64,000 bases of DNA from JANMGV01 sp037440405 (GTDB taxonomy: Bacteria > Planctomycetota > Planctomycetia > Pirellulales > Pirellulaceae). The position numbers and the translations under genes are program-made. The notes under the pieces were generated by a model. It ran no database searches and was not told the origin of the DNA. It saw only the letters and a list, made by a program, of their open reading frames with translations. The stretch covers positions 62,001-126,000 of the forward strand of contig JBBIUE010000001.1 in the NCBI GenBank assembly GCA_037440405.1, written 5' to 3'. The first letter of the stretch is position 1; each line of letters opens with the position of its first letter. Positions 34,762 to 43,522 of this stretch are shown here, piece after piece.

Positions 34762-35846
34762 ATCGTAGCGTCTTTTCCAACTTGACTAGCCATTTGGAAA
34801 TCCGCTGCGGATTCGATGGGCTGTTGGCCTGATTCAGGATGCAGGGACATGAGAAGGAGTTGACTGTCTCTTTTTGCTTGCAGGGTGAGAGCCGCGAGTT
34901 GAGTGGTAACAACACCACCATCCTGGAGAACTGCCGGAGCAAATATAGATCGGAAGCCACTCTGCTCACTTGCGAGCAGATGTGTCGGTGCGTCGAGATT
35001 CTCTCGAACTCCCACCAAAGGCAGGAAACGAGTTCGCCGGACAGCATCGATGGATTCGCGACGGCAATGGACGACCGGCCCACCATCGAATAGATCGATC
35101 CAATCTCGATGTCGGAAACCTTCGGCCTGAAGCATTGCCAAAGCCGGTCTGGTTTGGTGATGCACCTGACCAATCGCGTCTCTTGCCTCTTGAGGCAAGA
35201 GGCAGAGATAGATCGGATGGCGAGGCATCAAGTCCTCGATGAACTTCTTTCGAATGGTGGAAAGCGAATCTGCTTGAGGAAATTCCATTTCAAAAAAATG
35301 TTTTCCCAAAGCATCCCAGAATGGACAACGACCGTCATCCTGAATGACCCCTCGCATCTCGGCGATGACCTCATCGGAAAACCGTTTCGGATGAGCAGCC
35401 ATGAAAGCGAAACGAGACAAACTCAACAATCTTCCTCGCCCCGCCCCTCGGTAGGTTGGCAGCAAGAACAAGCTTCCAATTTCCGTAGGGCCGTCGTGGA
35501 CTTTGATGAGATGCAATTCTTCCGTCTTGGTCGTTTTGCGCAGTACTTCGCAGGCGTGCTGTTCGGTAACGATTCGATAAGCGTAAAAGGGCTCGAAACC
35601 ACCGATCTTCGAGAAAATACACGACGTTCCGACCAATTGCCCCGTGTGCAGGTCCTCCATGACGAACACGTAGGGACTGCCATCAGGCTTTTCCACTTTC
35701 TTTTGAACAGCGAACGCAGAAGCTTCAATCCGCTCCATGAGTTCTTCCTTTGGAATCTGAAGCGTCGTCATGCCGTAGGTGGCCTGCCGAATCAAATCCC
35801 AAAGCTGATCGATATCCTCTTGTCGCACTGACCGAACGACCGTCAT
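34758..35846 (-). CDS. astA: Arginine N-succinyltransferase
   Basis: This 362-residue enzyme transfers succinyl from succinyl-CoA to arginine, the first AST step. It opens V-V-R-S-V-R-Q-E-D-I-D-Q-L-W-D-L, has G-M-T-T-L at about 25 and E-I-G-S-L-F-L-L-P-T-Y-R-G-A-G-R-G-R-L-L-S near 145. The middle has the G-R-C-P-F-W-D-A-L-G-K-H-F-F block of AstA and the region D-L-F-D-G-G-P near 270. The C-terminus carries about 60 extra residues compared with the barrel end. It lies 6 bases after the aminotransferase gene and overlaps astD by 4 bases. E. coli AstA is 344 residues; the length is close. Confidence 0.93.
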   Translation of the reverse strand: MTVVRSVRQEDIDQLWDLIRQATYGMTTLQIPKEELMERIEASAFAVQKKVEKPDGSPYVFVMEDLHTGQLVGTSCIFSKIGGFEPFYAYRIVTEQHACEVLRKTTKTEELHLIKVHDGPTEIGSLFLLPTYRGAGRGRLLSLSRFAFMAAHPKRFSDEVIAEMRGVIQDDGRCPFWDALGKHFFEMEFPQADSLSTIRKKFIEDLMPRHPIYLCLLPQEARDAIGQVHHQTRPALAMLQAEGFRHRDWIDLFDGGPVVHCRRESIDAVRRTRFLPLVGVRENLDAPTHLLASEQSGFRSIFAPAVLQDGGVVTTQLAALTLQAKRDSQLLLMSLHPESGQQPIESAADFQMASQVGKDATI

Positions 35847-35852
35847 AGATGC

Positions 35853-37283
35853 CTATTCCGTGGTGTTGAGTACCGATTCAATGATCGAGCACGCCAAGTC
35901 GATATGTTCCTCCGTAGCAATGGCTGGGGGAGGCAGGAATCGGATGCGCGTCGGATGGCTTCCCGCTACAAAGGACATGAGGCCTGCTTCGTAAAGCGAA
36001 AACACCATGGCTTTCGCAGCGGCATCCGTTCCGTCCCCAGGCGTGAACGCAACCATCATCCCTTCGCCGAACGGACCAGAAATCTTGCCAGGATACTTTT
36101 GAGCCAAGTTGCCGAGTCGCCCAGCGAAATACTCGTGGCGACGCATATTCCATCCCTTCGGTCCGAAACAACCTTTTGTTTCCAGTTCTTCTAGGGTTGC
36201 CAATCCCGCAAGCAGCGATGCGGAGCTGGAAGTGAAGGTCTGACTCAAAAGAGGACATTTCGGCTTCAAGTCTTCTCGATACAACGTCGCGCAAACCTGC
36301 GTTATTTTGCCGATCGTCACAATGTCAGCGAACGCATCTAATCCGTAGTGTTGGAAAGCAAACGGTTGACTCAATCGAGTGAAGGATTGAACCTCGTCAA
36401 AAATAACCAAAATGTTGTTCTCCCGACAAAGTTCGATCAACGCTCGAAAGTAGGCCGGTGAACCCGCGTAGTAACCGCCTTCGCCTGCTACCAATTCCAT
36501 CCATAAGGCCGCATACTGCCCCGGATACCTGGTGAGCATAGTCTTGAGACTTGCAACCGCGGTTTCAATGCTCTTCGCTGGCTCCTCAGCTTTGTACATG
36601 GGCAAATAATCAACTTGCACTGTTCTCGGCAAGCCAACCCGGTACTGTGGTCGATCCGTCATTTGAGTCAGCACCATCGTCCGCCCAGCGAAGCATTTTT
36701 CGATACAGATCACGCGATCGGCCGGGGTGCGATGATGGAACGCGATTTTGAGAGCGTTCTCATTTGCCATGGCACCACTTGTTGTGAGCAAACAATGGGC
36801 AAGATCAGCTCCTTGCTGCCGAGCTAGACCGATCAACTTCTCGCTGAATGCAATGGTCGCCGGATTCTGCTGTAGATTTCCTTGCATAACCGTATCTTCA
36901 AACGCTGAGTCGATCACCGCTTCGAGAATCTTGGGATGGCTATGCCCCATGCCATGGACGCCGATCCCTCCGATGAAATCGAGCTTTACGCTGCCGTCGG
37001 CAAGTTGAACGAATGGGCCATTCCCTACGCCACTGGTCAGGTATGGAAAGTAGGTGGCGCCTCCACGGGCGACCGAAAGCCGCTGCAGCATTTGCTCGTA
37101 GGTATCGACCAATTCGGGGGAGGGATCACGCACGCCATCAACCTGGCTCGCATGTTCCTTCAACACTTCAAGCAAGAGCCGTTTTGCTTCCTGTACGCGA
37201 GGATCGTCCCGAAAATGCTTAATGGCAGCATGAACCTCAGAATACTCGGTATTTGTTTCTCTTGAATCGATCGTTCCTGACAT
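35853..37283 (-). CDS. Class III aminotransferase in the AST operon (AstC-like role)
   Basis: This 476-residue PLP enzyme has the class III fold. It shows G-G-I-G-V-H-G-M-G-H-S-H-P near 110, T-T-S-G-A-M-A-N-E-N-A-L near 170, F-D-E-V-Q near 296 and PLP-binding K326 in T-I-G-K-I-T-Q. Position first in the operon, before astA and astD, suggests succinylornithine transaminase activity (AST step 3). The sequence is longer than AstC (about 406), with a roughly 70-residue N-terminal extension and a different active-site loop, so it may be a non-orthologous replacement. Lysine or GABA aminotransferase activity is an alternative. The ribosome site is weak. Confidence 0.8.
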   Translation of the reverse strand: MSGTIDSRETNTEYSEVHAAIKHFRDDPRVQEAKRLLLEVLKEHASQVDGVRDPSPELVDTYEQMLQRLSVARGGATYFPYLTSGVGNGPFVQLADGSVKLDFIGGIGVHGMGHSHPKILEAVIDSAFEDTVMQGNLQQNPATIAFSEKLIGLARQQGADLAHCLLTTSGAMANENALKIAFHHRTPADRVICIEKCFAGRTMVLTQMTDRPQYRVGLPRTVQVDYLPMYKAEEPAKSIETAVASLKTMLTRYPGQYAALWMELVAGEGGYYAGSPAYFRALIELCRENNILVIFDEVQSFTRLSQPFAFQHYGLDAFADIVTIGKITQVCATLYREDLKPKCPLLSQTFTSSSASLLAGLATLEELETKGCFGPKGWNMRRHEYFAGRLGNLAQKYPGKISGPFGEGMMVAFTPGDGTDAAAKAMVFSLYEAGLMSFVAGSHPTRIRFLPPPAIATEEHIDLACSIIESVLNTTE

Positions 37284-37619
37284 AGCTCGCTCGAAAAGAT
37301 GAAATATAGAGTGAGTACACGCCCGCAGATGTTCCCGGCCAGTTTCCCTTCAATGCCGCAAGCCTCGCCGCCTGACCAAGAACTTCAAAGAAATCATACT
37401 CCACCCGGTCCAACCATAGAATCCCGAATCTATTGTCCGTCGAGAAAGTTGACGACCAAAGTGTGAATCTACCCCTTGAGCAATTGGGCTCAATCAGCGA
37501 CCATATCGACACGTCGCAGCCCTGCAGCGTTCGCGTTTCCAGGACGCGGAAGGATTCATCAGGACCGCAAGAATGCGTTCAGTGGCCGTACCTGTCCTTC
37601 ATCCACAGGAGTGAGAATT
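37284..37619. promoter_or_regulatory. Divergent intergenic region between the AST operon and carA
   Basis: About 336 bases that should hold promoters in both directions. TTGAGC/GCTCAA (37476-37481 and 37488-37493) is a small inverted repeat that could be an operator. AATATA at 37303-37308 (TATATT on the minus strand) is a possible -10 for the AST operon, without a good -35. No arginine repressor (ARG box) match was convincing. Confidence 0.35.
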
Positions 37620-38774
37620 TTGCCGCGAAATTGGTTAGCTGCTAAAGTTGTGTTGGAGGACGGAACTGTTTTCGACGGTTATTCGGTGGGGTATTCAGGC
37701 GAGTGTTTTGGCGAAGTCGTCTTCAACACGTCGATGACGGGTTATCAAGAAATCTTAACCGATCCGAGCTATCGCGGCCAAATCGTCACCATGACCTATC
37801 CGCAAATAGGAAATTACGGAGTTAATCGAGAGGACACGGAGAGCAGCCAACCACAAGTTTCGGGTTTCATTGTTCGCGACGCGTGCCGTCTTGAAAGCAA
37901 CTTTCGATCTGAAGGGTCGCTCCAAGAATACTTAGCCCAACATCGCATCGTTGCGGTCGCGGGCATCGATACACGAGCTCTGGTGCGTCGTATCCGAACG
38001 GCCGGCGCCATGCGAGGGGCCCTCAGTACGATCGATTCAAACAATGAACTGCTCGTCGAAAAAGTTCGCGCGAGCCAAGGAATGCTTGGGCGTGATCTGG
38101 TTCGCGAAGTTGTCCCCCAAAGCATCCAATCTTGGGAAGAAGGCTTACACACTCTCTCTGATCCAATGTCATCATCAGCTTCGGTCGGAGGGAACGGAAT
38201 GCCGGCGGGATATCACATTGTCTGCCTCGACTTTGGGATGAAGTGGAACATTCCAAGACATCTATTTCAGCGAGGCAATCGCGTCACCATCCTGCCGGGA
38301 ACTTCGTCGGCTCAGGAGGTTCTCGCGCATCAGCCAGACGGAATCTTCCTTAGCAATGGTCCTGGCGATCCAGAACCCCTCACCTACGCAATCGAAACCA
38401 TCCAGCAACTTCTCGGTAAGCGTCCCATTTTCGGTATCTGCTTGGGACATCAATTATTATCTCTGGCTTCTGGGGCAAAGACATTCAAGCTAAAATTCGG
38501 TCATCGCGGTGCGAACCAACCTGTGCAAAATTTGAACAACATGCGTGTTGAAATTACCGCCCAAAACCACGGATTCAGCGTCGATCCAGAAACTCTGCCG
38601 GACTGCCTCGAAGTAACGCACAAGAATCTCAATGACGATACGATCGCTGGAGTTCGTCACCGACAATTTCCCGCCTTTAGTGTTCAATATCACCCTGAAG
38701 CTTCCTCCGGGCCACACGACAGCAGCTATCTCTTCGATCAATTCCAAACCTTAATGGCGGCGAGCAAGGCTTGA
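37620..38774 (+). CDS. carA: Carbamoyl-phosphate synthase small (glutaminase) subunit
   Basis: This 384-residue glutaminase supplies ammonia to the CarB synthetase for pyrimidine and arginine synthesis. The N-terminal domain has V-F-N-T-S-M-T-G-Y-Q-E-I-L-T-D-P-S-Y. The C-terminal glutamine amidotransferase has G-I-C-L-G-H-Q (catalytic Cys), L-S-N-G-P-G-D-P and the H-P-E-A-S-S-G-P-H-D pair. The start is TTG at 37620: AGGAGTGAG lies 8 bases before it, whereas the 48 upstream codons have no CarA similarity. The length is the usual 380. carB is not in the window, so the pair is split or lies far off. Confidence 0.94.
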   Translation: MPRNWLAAKVVLEDGTVFDGYSVGYSGECFGEVVFNTSMTGYQEILTDPSYRGQIVTMTYPQIGNYGVNREDTESSQPQVSGFIVRDACRLESNFRSEGSLQEYLAQHRIVAVAGIDTRALVRRIRTAGAMRGALSTIDSNNELLVEKVRASQGMLGRDLVREVVPQSIQSWEEGLHTLSDPMSSSASVGGNGMPAGYHIVCLDFGMKWNIPRHLFQRGNRVTILPGTSSAQEVLAHQPDGIFLSNGPGDPEPLTYAIETIQQLLGKRPIFGICLGHQLLSLASGAKTFKLKFGHRGANQPVQNLNNMRVEITAQNHGFSVDPETLPDCLEVTHKNLNDDTIAGVRHRQFPAFSVQYHPEASSGPHDSSYLFDQFQTLMAASKA

Positions 38775-38852
38775 AAACGCCGATGCCAAGTGGCCCTCGC
38801 TCCGTTAGATGCAGTCGTCCAGGCTGGTGATGCCTAACCGTCGGCTAGTAGC

Positions 38853-38867
38853 GGATGCTTAGCATCC
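38853..38867. repeat. Perfect short palindrome
   Basis: GGATGCTTAGCATCC is a perfect inverted repeat with a single central base, between carA and the DUF420 gene. The surrounding 287 bases hold no supported gene; a 66-codon minus-strand frame (38834-39034) has no clear ribosome binding site and may be part of a noncoding repeat. Confidence 0.35.
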
Positions 38868-39061
38868 TGTCCAACATTTACAATCTCGTTCGCCTTCGGC
38901 TCACCGTTAAGCGACAGAGCAGCTACGACGAACACAACGAAAATCGGGAACGATCGGCGAACAGCTAGAAAACGAGGTGTTTCGCGACTCTCAAGTCCTG
39001 TAAGTGTATCACCATCCCTGCGGTCCTTCAGCACTGCGGCGACTCAAAACACCAGCCCTTG

Positions 39062-39496
39062 CTATGCCAAACGAGGCGCGATCTGGTACAGCACCAAATA
39101 AACGACGACCCCAGTGACCGAAACGTAGAACCAAATCGGCCAACCCCATTTCACGATTCTGCGGTGCGAATGCCGATTCCCCTTCCATCCAAAAAAAATC
39201 GCTGCAATCGCGAAGAAGGGGACCGTCATCGCCAAGACGATGTGCGAAAAAAGTATGGCGAGGTAAGAATATCGCAGAGCTTTGGGAACATCATCCGGAA
39301 GTGGCCGATGACCAGCGAGATAGTGGTAGGTTAGGTAACTGATCAAAAAAAGGGTGCTCACCGCAAATGCGGATAGCATCGCGTTTCGATGAGCTCGCTC
39401 GTGACCTTGCTTGACCAGCACTCGGCCCGCAAGCAACAAAATTGCCGCGAGAATATTCAGCGCAACGTTGACATGTGGCAAATACTGCTCCATCAT
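39062..39496 (-). CDS. DUF420 family membrane protein
   Basis: This 144-residue protein has four or five membrane helices and the DUF420 pattern: H-V-N-V-A-L-N at the start, G-H-E-R-A-H-R-N-A-M-L-S-A-F near 35, Y-L-T-Y-H-Y near 55 and a C-terminal N-R-H-S-H-R-R-I-V-K-W-G-W-P-I-W-F-Y-V. DUF420 genes are almost always next to cytochrome oxidase assembly genes. The role is not well defined; involvement in oxidase biogenesis is inferred from context. It overlaps the sco gene by 4 bases and is last in a five-gene minus-strand operon. Confidence 0.9.
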   Translation of the reverse strand: MMEQYLPHVNVALNILAAILLLAGRVLVKQGHERAHRNAMLSAFAVSTLFLISYLTYHYLAGHRPLPDDVPKALRYSYLAILFSHIVLAMTVPFFAIAAIFFGWKGNRHSHRRIVKWGWPIWFYVSVTGVVVYLVLYQIAPRLA

Positions 39497-40218
39497 TCAC
39501 TCTCGACTCTCTTCAGGGAAGTCAGCATCGTTCGCAGGTCTCGTTCCAGCGCCTGCATCTCCTCAGGATCATGCCAATCATAGTCCGTAAGGATCTGCCC
39601 TCGCTCATCCACGAGGAGCAATTTCTCGATGTGGAACCGCGGTGAATGCAACCCATTGAAGAAGACTTCGGCAGAAACTCGACGAAGATAATCCCAATCT
39701 CCAGTCAAAAACAGCCACTTATCCGGGCTGGCTCCGATTCGATTCGCGTACTCCCTGAGCACTTCAGGAGTATCGTATTCAGGATCGCAGGTAATACTGA
39801 CGAAGCGAACCGCTTCATCGCGAAACTTGGTTTGAAGTAGTTTCACTTTGTCGTTCTGCTGCACGCAGATACTTGGGCATCGTGAGAAAAAGAAGCTTGC
39901 GACGTAGGGCTGTCCATGCAGTTCCTGATCGGTCACTGTCGCCCCCGAGCGTTCGGTTAGTGCAAAACCTCTCAGCCACTGCTCCGGGGTCATCGCACCG
40001 ACTTGTTCTCGCAGGGTGCGATAGTACTCGCGGCGACCTTCGATTTTGGCATCAATCGACTGTACGACGGCTCGACCAGCATCGCTGTCTACCCTGACTT
40101 GTTGTGGATACGTCTGAACTTGGTCAGACTTTTTGTTTGAACCGGAGCGACTTGTCATCCAAGCTGCCGTGACAGCCGCACAGGCCGTGCAAGCGATGAT
40201 CACTAAATGCCGTTTCAT
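39493..40218 (-). CDS. SCO1/SenC-type copper chaperone
   Basis: This 241-residue thioredoxin-like protein should deliver copper to the CuA centre of cytochrome oxidase. An N-terminal membrane anchor (residues 5-22) is followed by the Sco domain. The copper-binding motif is F-F-S-R-C-P-S-I-C (C-x3-C), with a downstream candidate His in S-P-R-F-H-I-E near 200, and I-T-C-D-P-E-Y-D-T-P-E in the middle. The gene is 30 bases after ctaB and overlaps the DUF420 gene. It fits the oxidase assembly role of this operon. Confidence 0.9.
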   Translation of the reverse strand: MKRHLVIIACTACAAVTAAWMTSRSGSNKKSDQVQTYPQQVRVDSDAGRAVVQSIDAKIEGRREYYRTLREQVGAMTPEQWLRGFALTERSGATVTDQELHGQPYVASFFFSRCPSICVQQNDKVKLLQTKFRDEAVRFVSITCDPEYDTPEVLREYANRIGASPDKWLFLTGDWDYLRRVSAEVFFNGLHSPRFHIEKLLLVDERGQILTDYDWHDPEEMQALERDLRTMLTSLKRVESE

Positions 40219-40248
40219 GTTACCACCTCTCCCTGCCCAGTTTCTTGA

Positions 40249-41196
40249 CTAATCGAGCCAAACGCGCGAGAGCACCAAAATGAGGATGCCCGGCAAGTAC
40301 AGAAGCGAACTTCGCAGAAGGGTTCGAGCGCTGGCATCCGTCGCAGCATAGAAAAACCGTATGGAGGCAGCCAGTTGAACGAGACAAATCGCAACCGCTC
40401 CCATGCCAATCACCCAACTTTTCAGGTCCTGTGGCTGAATTACAAATAAACTCAACGGAATCAAAGCCGCAGCTCCAATCACGGCATGGTACCCAGCCAA
40501 TTTGCCAGTTGGGTCCATGCTGGTCACCATCTTGAAACCAGCTCTGCCGTATTCCTCGCGGTACATCCAAGCGATTGCCATGAAGTGAGGAAACTGCCAG
40601 ACGACGACAACCAAAAACAAGAACCAAACGCGGCTGTCGCTGAACGCACCCTCCGCCGCTGCCCATCCAATCATGACGGGCAATGCACCCGGCAGCGTTC
40701 CGATCGCCGTATTCCACCAACTGCGCGTTTTCATGGGAGTATACGCCCCCAAGTAAAGTGCCCATGTTAGAAAGGCGATACAGGTGGCGATGACATTGGC
40801 TCCTACGAGGAGCAATGCGACCCCCAATGCAAGTGTCAGGATCCCAAAACAAGCAACTTCCAACGAAGTCAATCGCCCCTGCGGCAAAGGCCTCTGACAG
40901 GTTCGTCGCATCAAGGAATCGAGGTCCCGTTCCATCCATTGATTCAGAACGCTCGCGCTCGCAGCCACCAAGGCAGTGCCAACCAATGCAAAGAACAACA
41001 GTCTGCCACTCAAGGTTGCTTCGGGAACAATGACCATTGCCACAAGTGTCGTCAAAACAATCATCAAAACGATGCGAGGCTTCGTCAATTCAACGTAATC
41101 GCGGAATACGCTCGACCAGCCAATGGCATGCAGATTGGAGCCGGAGGGGAGGCTCAAGTGAATACCTGATTCGGATGGAGCAATTTCCTTCATCAA
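40249..41196 (-). CDS. ctaB: Protoheme IX farnesyltransferase (heme O synthase)
   Basis: This 315-residue UbiA-superfamily membrane enzyme attaches farnesyl to heme b to give heme O. Typical motifs are present: L-T-K-P-R-I-V at the first helix, the Mg-pyrophosphate site N-Q-W-M-E-R-D-L-D-S-L-M-R-R-T, R-P-L-P-Q-G and R-S-W-W-N-T-A-I-G near 160. The loop W-M-Y-R-E-E-Y-G-R-A-G-F-K-M corresponds to the second aspartate-rich motif. About nine membrane helices are predicted. It follows ctaA by 22 bases. A long minus-strand frame at 40220-40939 in another phase is only a shadow of this gene. Confidence 0.94.
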   Translation of the reverse strand: MMKEIAPSESGIHLSLPSGSNLHAIGWSSVFRDYVELTKPRIVLMIVLTTLVAMVIVPEATLSGRLLFFALVGTALVAASASVLNQWMERDLDSLMRRTCQRPLPQGRLTSLEVACFGILTLALGVALLLVGANVIATCIAFLTWALYLGAYTPMKTRSWWNTAIGTLPGALPVMIGWAAAEGAFSDSRVWFLFLVVVVWQFPHFMAIAWMYREEYGRAGFKMVTSMDPTGKLAGYHAVIGAAALIPLSLFVIQPQDLKSWVIGMGAVAICLVQLAASIRFFYAATDASARTLLRSSLLYLPGILILVLSRVWLD

Positions 41197-41218
41197 TAGC
41201 CCTCTCTTCGGACGCCTC

Positions 41219-42193
41219 TTAGAGACGGACCCTCTTCAAACGGAACACGGTACACACGAGAATGGTCGCACATCCGATGATCAACGATCCCATAGCTTGG
41301 TGGCCGGTGATGACCAAGGATTCTCGCCACCCTCGTGCATCGATTCGATAGATCGCCAACCATCGATTCAATTCCTGCCATGGGAGAGCATAATTGAAAA
41401 TCCAAGTCGCGATCCCAAGAGTAATTTGTATTCCCAGTAACGCGATCAGAATCTGCGATACTCTGACAACGACCTTGGAAGACGCGACTGCGGGGCTACC
41501 GCTGAGCCAGCCAACAGCAAGAATCAAAATCGTCAGTATCACTGCGAACGTTAAATGGAGATGAACAAAGAACGTAAATGTTACTGGCCGAAACCAAACC
41601 TGAATATGCCTTAATTGCGCCCCGATGACCAATTGACAAATTGCCGCAACAAGAAGGAGCGACGACCAGAGCAAAAGCCTTTTATCGATTCCCAAGTTTG
41701 AATCGGCGAACTGCCACCATCGGGTCATCATGACGGTTGTTCCCATGGCAAGTGCAAAGAACAAGGGACCGGTGCAGCCATGGATCATGGCGAACGTTCG
41801 CTCATCCATGAGGACTCGAACGCCTCCCAGCACGCCTTGGCCAATAACCGCTGCCAAGATGAACCAAGTCCACAACTTCATCCAAGCTCGACGTTCGCGA
41901 AAATGAGCGACCGCCACCAGAGCAATCGCGAGCATGCCCACGACGATGCCAAGCAGTCGATGGCCATGCTCGACAAAAAGGTCGAATGGCCCTGCAATCC
42001 AAGTGCTTATCGGATAGAGAAGCAGGTTGTAACCGAACGTATTCGGCCAATCCGGAACGGCCATACCTGCGTCGTAGGTCGTGACTAATCCGCCGACCCA
42101 AATCAAGGGGAATGTCATGAAGGTCATGGTTGCCGCAACGCGGAATAGCCACGGTTCGATCGATTCCTTTTTCTGATCAGCCAAATCAACCAA
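41219..42193 (-). CDS. ctaA: Heme A synthase (COX15/CtaA)
   Basis: This 324-residue membrane protein hydroxylates heme O to heme A. About eight membrane helices form two four-helix halves. Conserved features are G-G-L-V-T-T-Y-D-A-G-M-A-V-P-D-W-P near 30, E-H-G-H-R-L-L-G near 75, the Q-G-V-L-G-G-x-R-V block near 120, then H-G and the later H-L-H-L-T-F-A-V with G-H-Q-A-M-G. The heme-binding histidines are present. It lies 9 bases after the diheme cytochrome c gene and before ctaB, a usual order for cytochrome aa3 biogenesis. Confidence 0.94.
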   Translation of the reverse strand: MVDLADQKKESIEPWLFRVAATMTFMTFPLIWVGGLVTTYDAGMAVPDWPNTFGYNLLLYPISTWIAGPFDLFVEHGHRLLGIVVGMLAIALVAVAHFRERRAWMKLWTWFILAAVIGQGVLGGVRVLMDERTFAMIHGCTGPLFFALAMGTTVMMTRWWQFADSNLGIDKRLLLWSSLLLVAAICQLVIGAQLRHIQVWFRPVTFTFFVHLHLTFAVILTILILAVGWLSGSPAVASSKVVVRVSQILIALLGIQITLGIATWIFNYALPWQELNRWLAIYRIDARGWRESLVITGHQAMGSLIIGCATILVCTVFRLKRVRL

Positions 42194-42202
42194 CGGAGAA
42201 CC

Positions 42203-43522
42203 TCACTGAATTCTTGATTCGATTTGCGAAAGCGACAGAATGAACTGCACCAAATCCCATATCTGATCGTCGTTTAAGCCATCCGGGTAGGTTGAGGCCC
42301 TCAATACAGCCGGCATCGAACTTCCATCGATCCCGTAGGCGATACGATGGAAAATATCCTCAGGCTTGCTTCCTCCTCGGAACGCACCGAGCTGAAGATT
42401 TCGCGGCGAATTGCGAACCGGCTTGAGAGCCCCCAGTTTTCTAAGAGGCTTCCACTCTTCGGGACGATCTGGATCGATGCCGGCCCGTATCGTCCAGTCC
42501 TTTGTCCATTCATCAAAGTCCTTCGAAGTACCGTTCCCCAAACCCTCAGGACCGTGACAACTCGAACAACCTGTAAGCTGACTCCTAAAAAGTTCACGAC
42601 CACGCTCGACCGATTTCATATCCAAGTTCCATGTCTTGGAATTCTCAGAAAATTCCAGGTTGGATTCAGGAGCGACTTGCACAGATTTTTCAGCTTGGGA
42701 CCAGGACTGTGCAACCCAGCGCAGTTCCTTCGTCAGGCGATCTTGTTGCCGTGTGTAGGCTTCCGTACCCTCCTTCAGTAACGGATCGTAAAATCGGCCC
42801 TCGACGAAATCCCACTCCAAAGCGGCCGCCGTTATCAAACGTCGTTCCACTTCACCACGAATCGAAAGATAGACGACGTACTCGACCAACACATCGATAT
42901 CGTCTTCGAAGTGCTTCGTGCGAGCGAGCGATGCAAACGACGGCATCGACGTGCCCGGAATGCCTTCGAGCAACGTTCTCTTCAAGTCTTCACGAGTCGG
43001 CTTGACTCCAATGGGCGTCGATTTGAACTTGAAGGTTCCGCGACGAAAATCGCGCGGGTACGGCGATAGAAGCCCTGCGGTTGGTCCGACCCCATCACCC
43101 GCTAGCCCGTGACAAACCGCACAATGCTTGCGGTACAACCCCCGTTCGATCCCATCTTCTCTCCGACCGACCGGGCCCGAAGCAAGCTTCAGTTTTTCAA
43201 TTTCCAGATTCCATAACTCGGAAGCTTGCTCCGGCCATCTTGGATCGTCGGGAGTGCCAAACCAATCTTGCAAACACGCCTGAATTTCCTCACGAACACC
43301 TTCCAGCGATCCTCCTGACTCCCTTTCCATGCGAACGATATGGAGTTCATTCTCTAAAAACGAGTTCGTTCGCCGACCGCAACCAACGAATAACAGTAAT
43401 CCGAACAGCATGCATAAAAAAGCCGCCTTGCTCGACCCGATGCTCGGACTGAAAGGCAATCTCCGTTGCTCGCGCGAATCAGCTTTCCGAATTGGAACAA
43501 CCTTTCGCAACTGACAACTCAT
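42203..43522 (-). CDS. Diheme cytochrome c lipoprotein
   Basis: This roughly 439-residue protein has two c-type heme motifs: H-C-A-V-C-H-G (about 133-139) and G-C-S-S-C-H-G-P-E-G in the second half. Each is followed by a cytochrome c fold (for example P-G-T-S-M-P-S-F and S-S-M-P-A with probable Met ligands). A hydrophobic run ending L-L-L-F-V-G-C points to a lipoprotein on the outer face of the membrane. No good ribosome binding site is visible; ATG 43522 is my choice, but 43543 is possible. It is first in the ctaA-ctaB-sco-DUF420 operon, so it probably carries electrons to the oxidase or takes part in assembly. Confidence 0.8.
   Translation of the reverse strand: MSCQLRKVVPIRKADSREQRRLPFSPSIGSSKAAFLCMLFGLLLFVGCGRRTNSFLENELHIVRMERESGGSLEGVREEIQACLQDWFGTPDDPRWPEQASELWNLEIEKLKLASGPVGRREDGIERGLYRKHCAVCHGLAGDGVGPTAGLLSPYPRDFRRGTFKFKSTPIGVKPTREDLKRTLLEGIPGTSMPSFASLARTKHFEDDIDVLVEYVVYLSIRGEVERRLITAAALEWDFVEGRFYDPLLKEGTEAYTRQQDRLTKELRWVAQSWSQAEKSVQVAPESNLEFSENSKTWNLDMKSVERGRELFRSQLTGCSSCHGPEGLGNGTSKDFDEWTKDWTIRAGIDPDRPEEWKPLRKLGALKPVRNSPRNLQLGAFRGGSKPEDIFHRIAYGIDGSSMPAVLRASTYPDGLNDDQIWDLVQFILSLSQIESRIQ

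Noticed and set aside
38834..39034. 66-codon minus-strand open frame
   Set aside because: No ribosome binding site; contains a palindrome on the DNA and appears to be noncoding, though I cannot exclude it fully.
40220..40939. Long minus-strand open frame in the ctaB locus
   Set aside because: It is out of phase with ctaB, whose frame shows clear heme O synthase motifs; this one has none.
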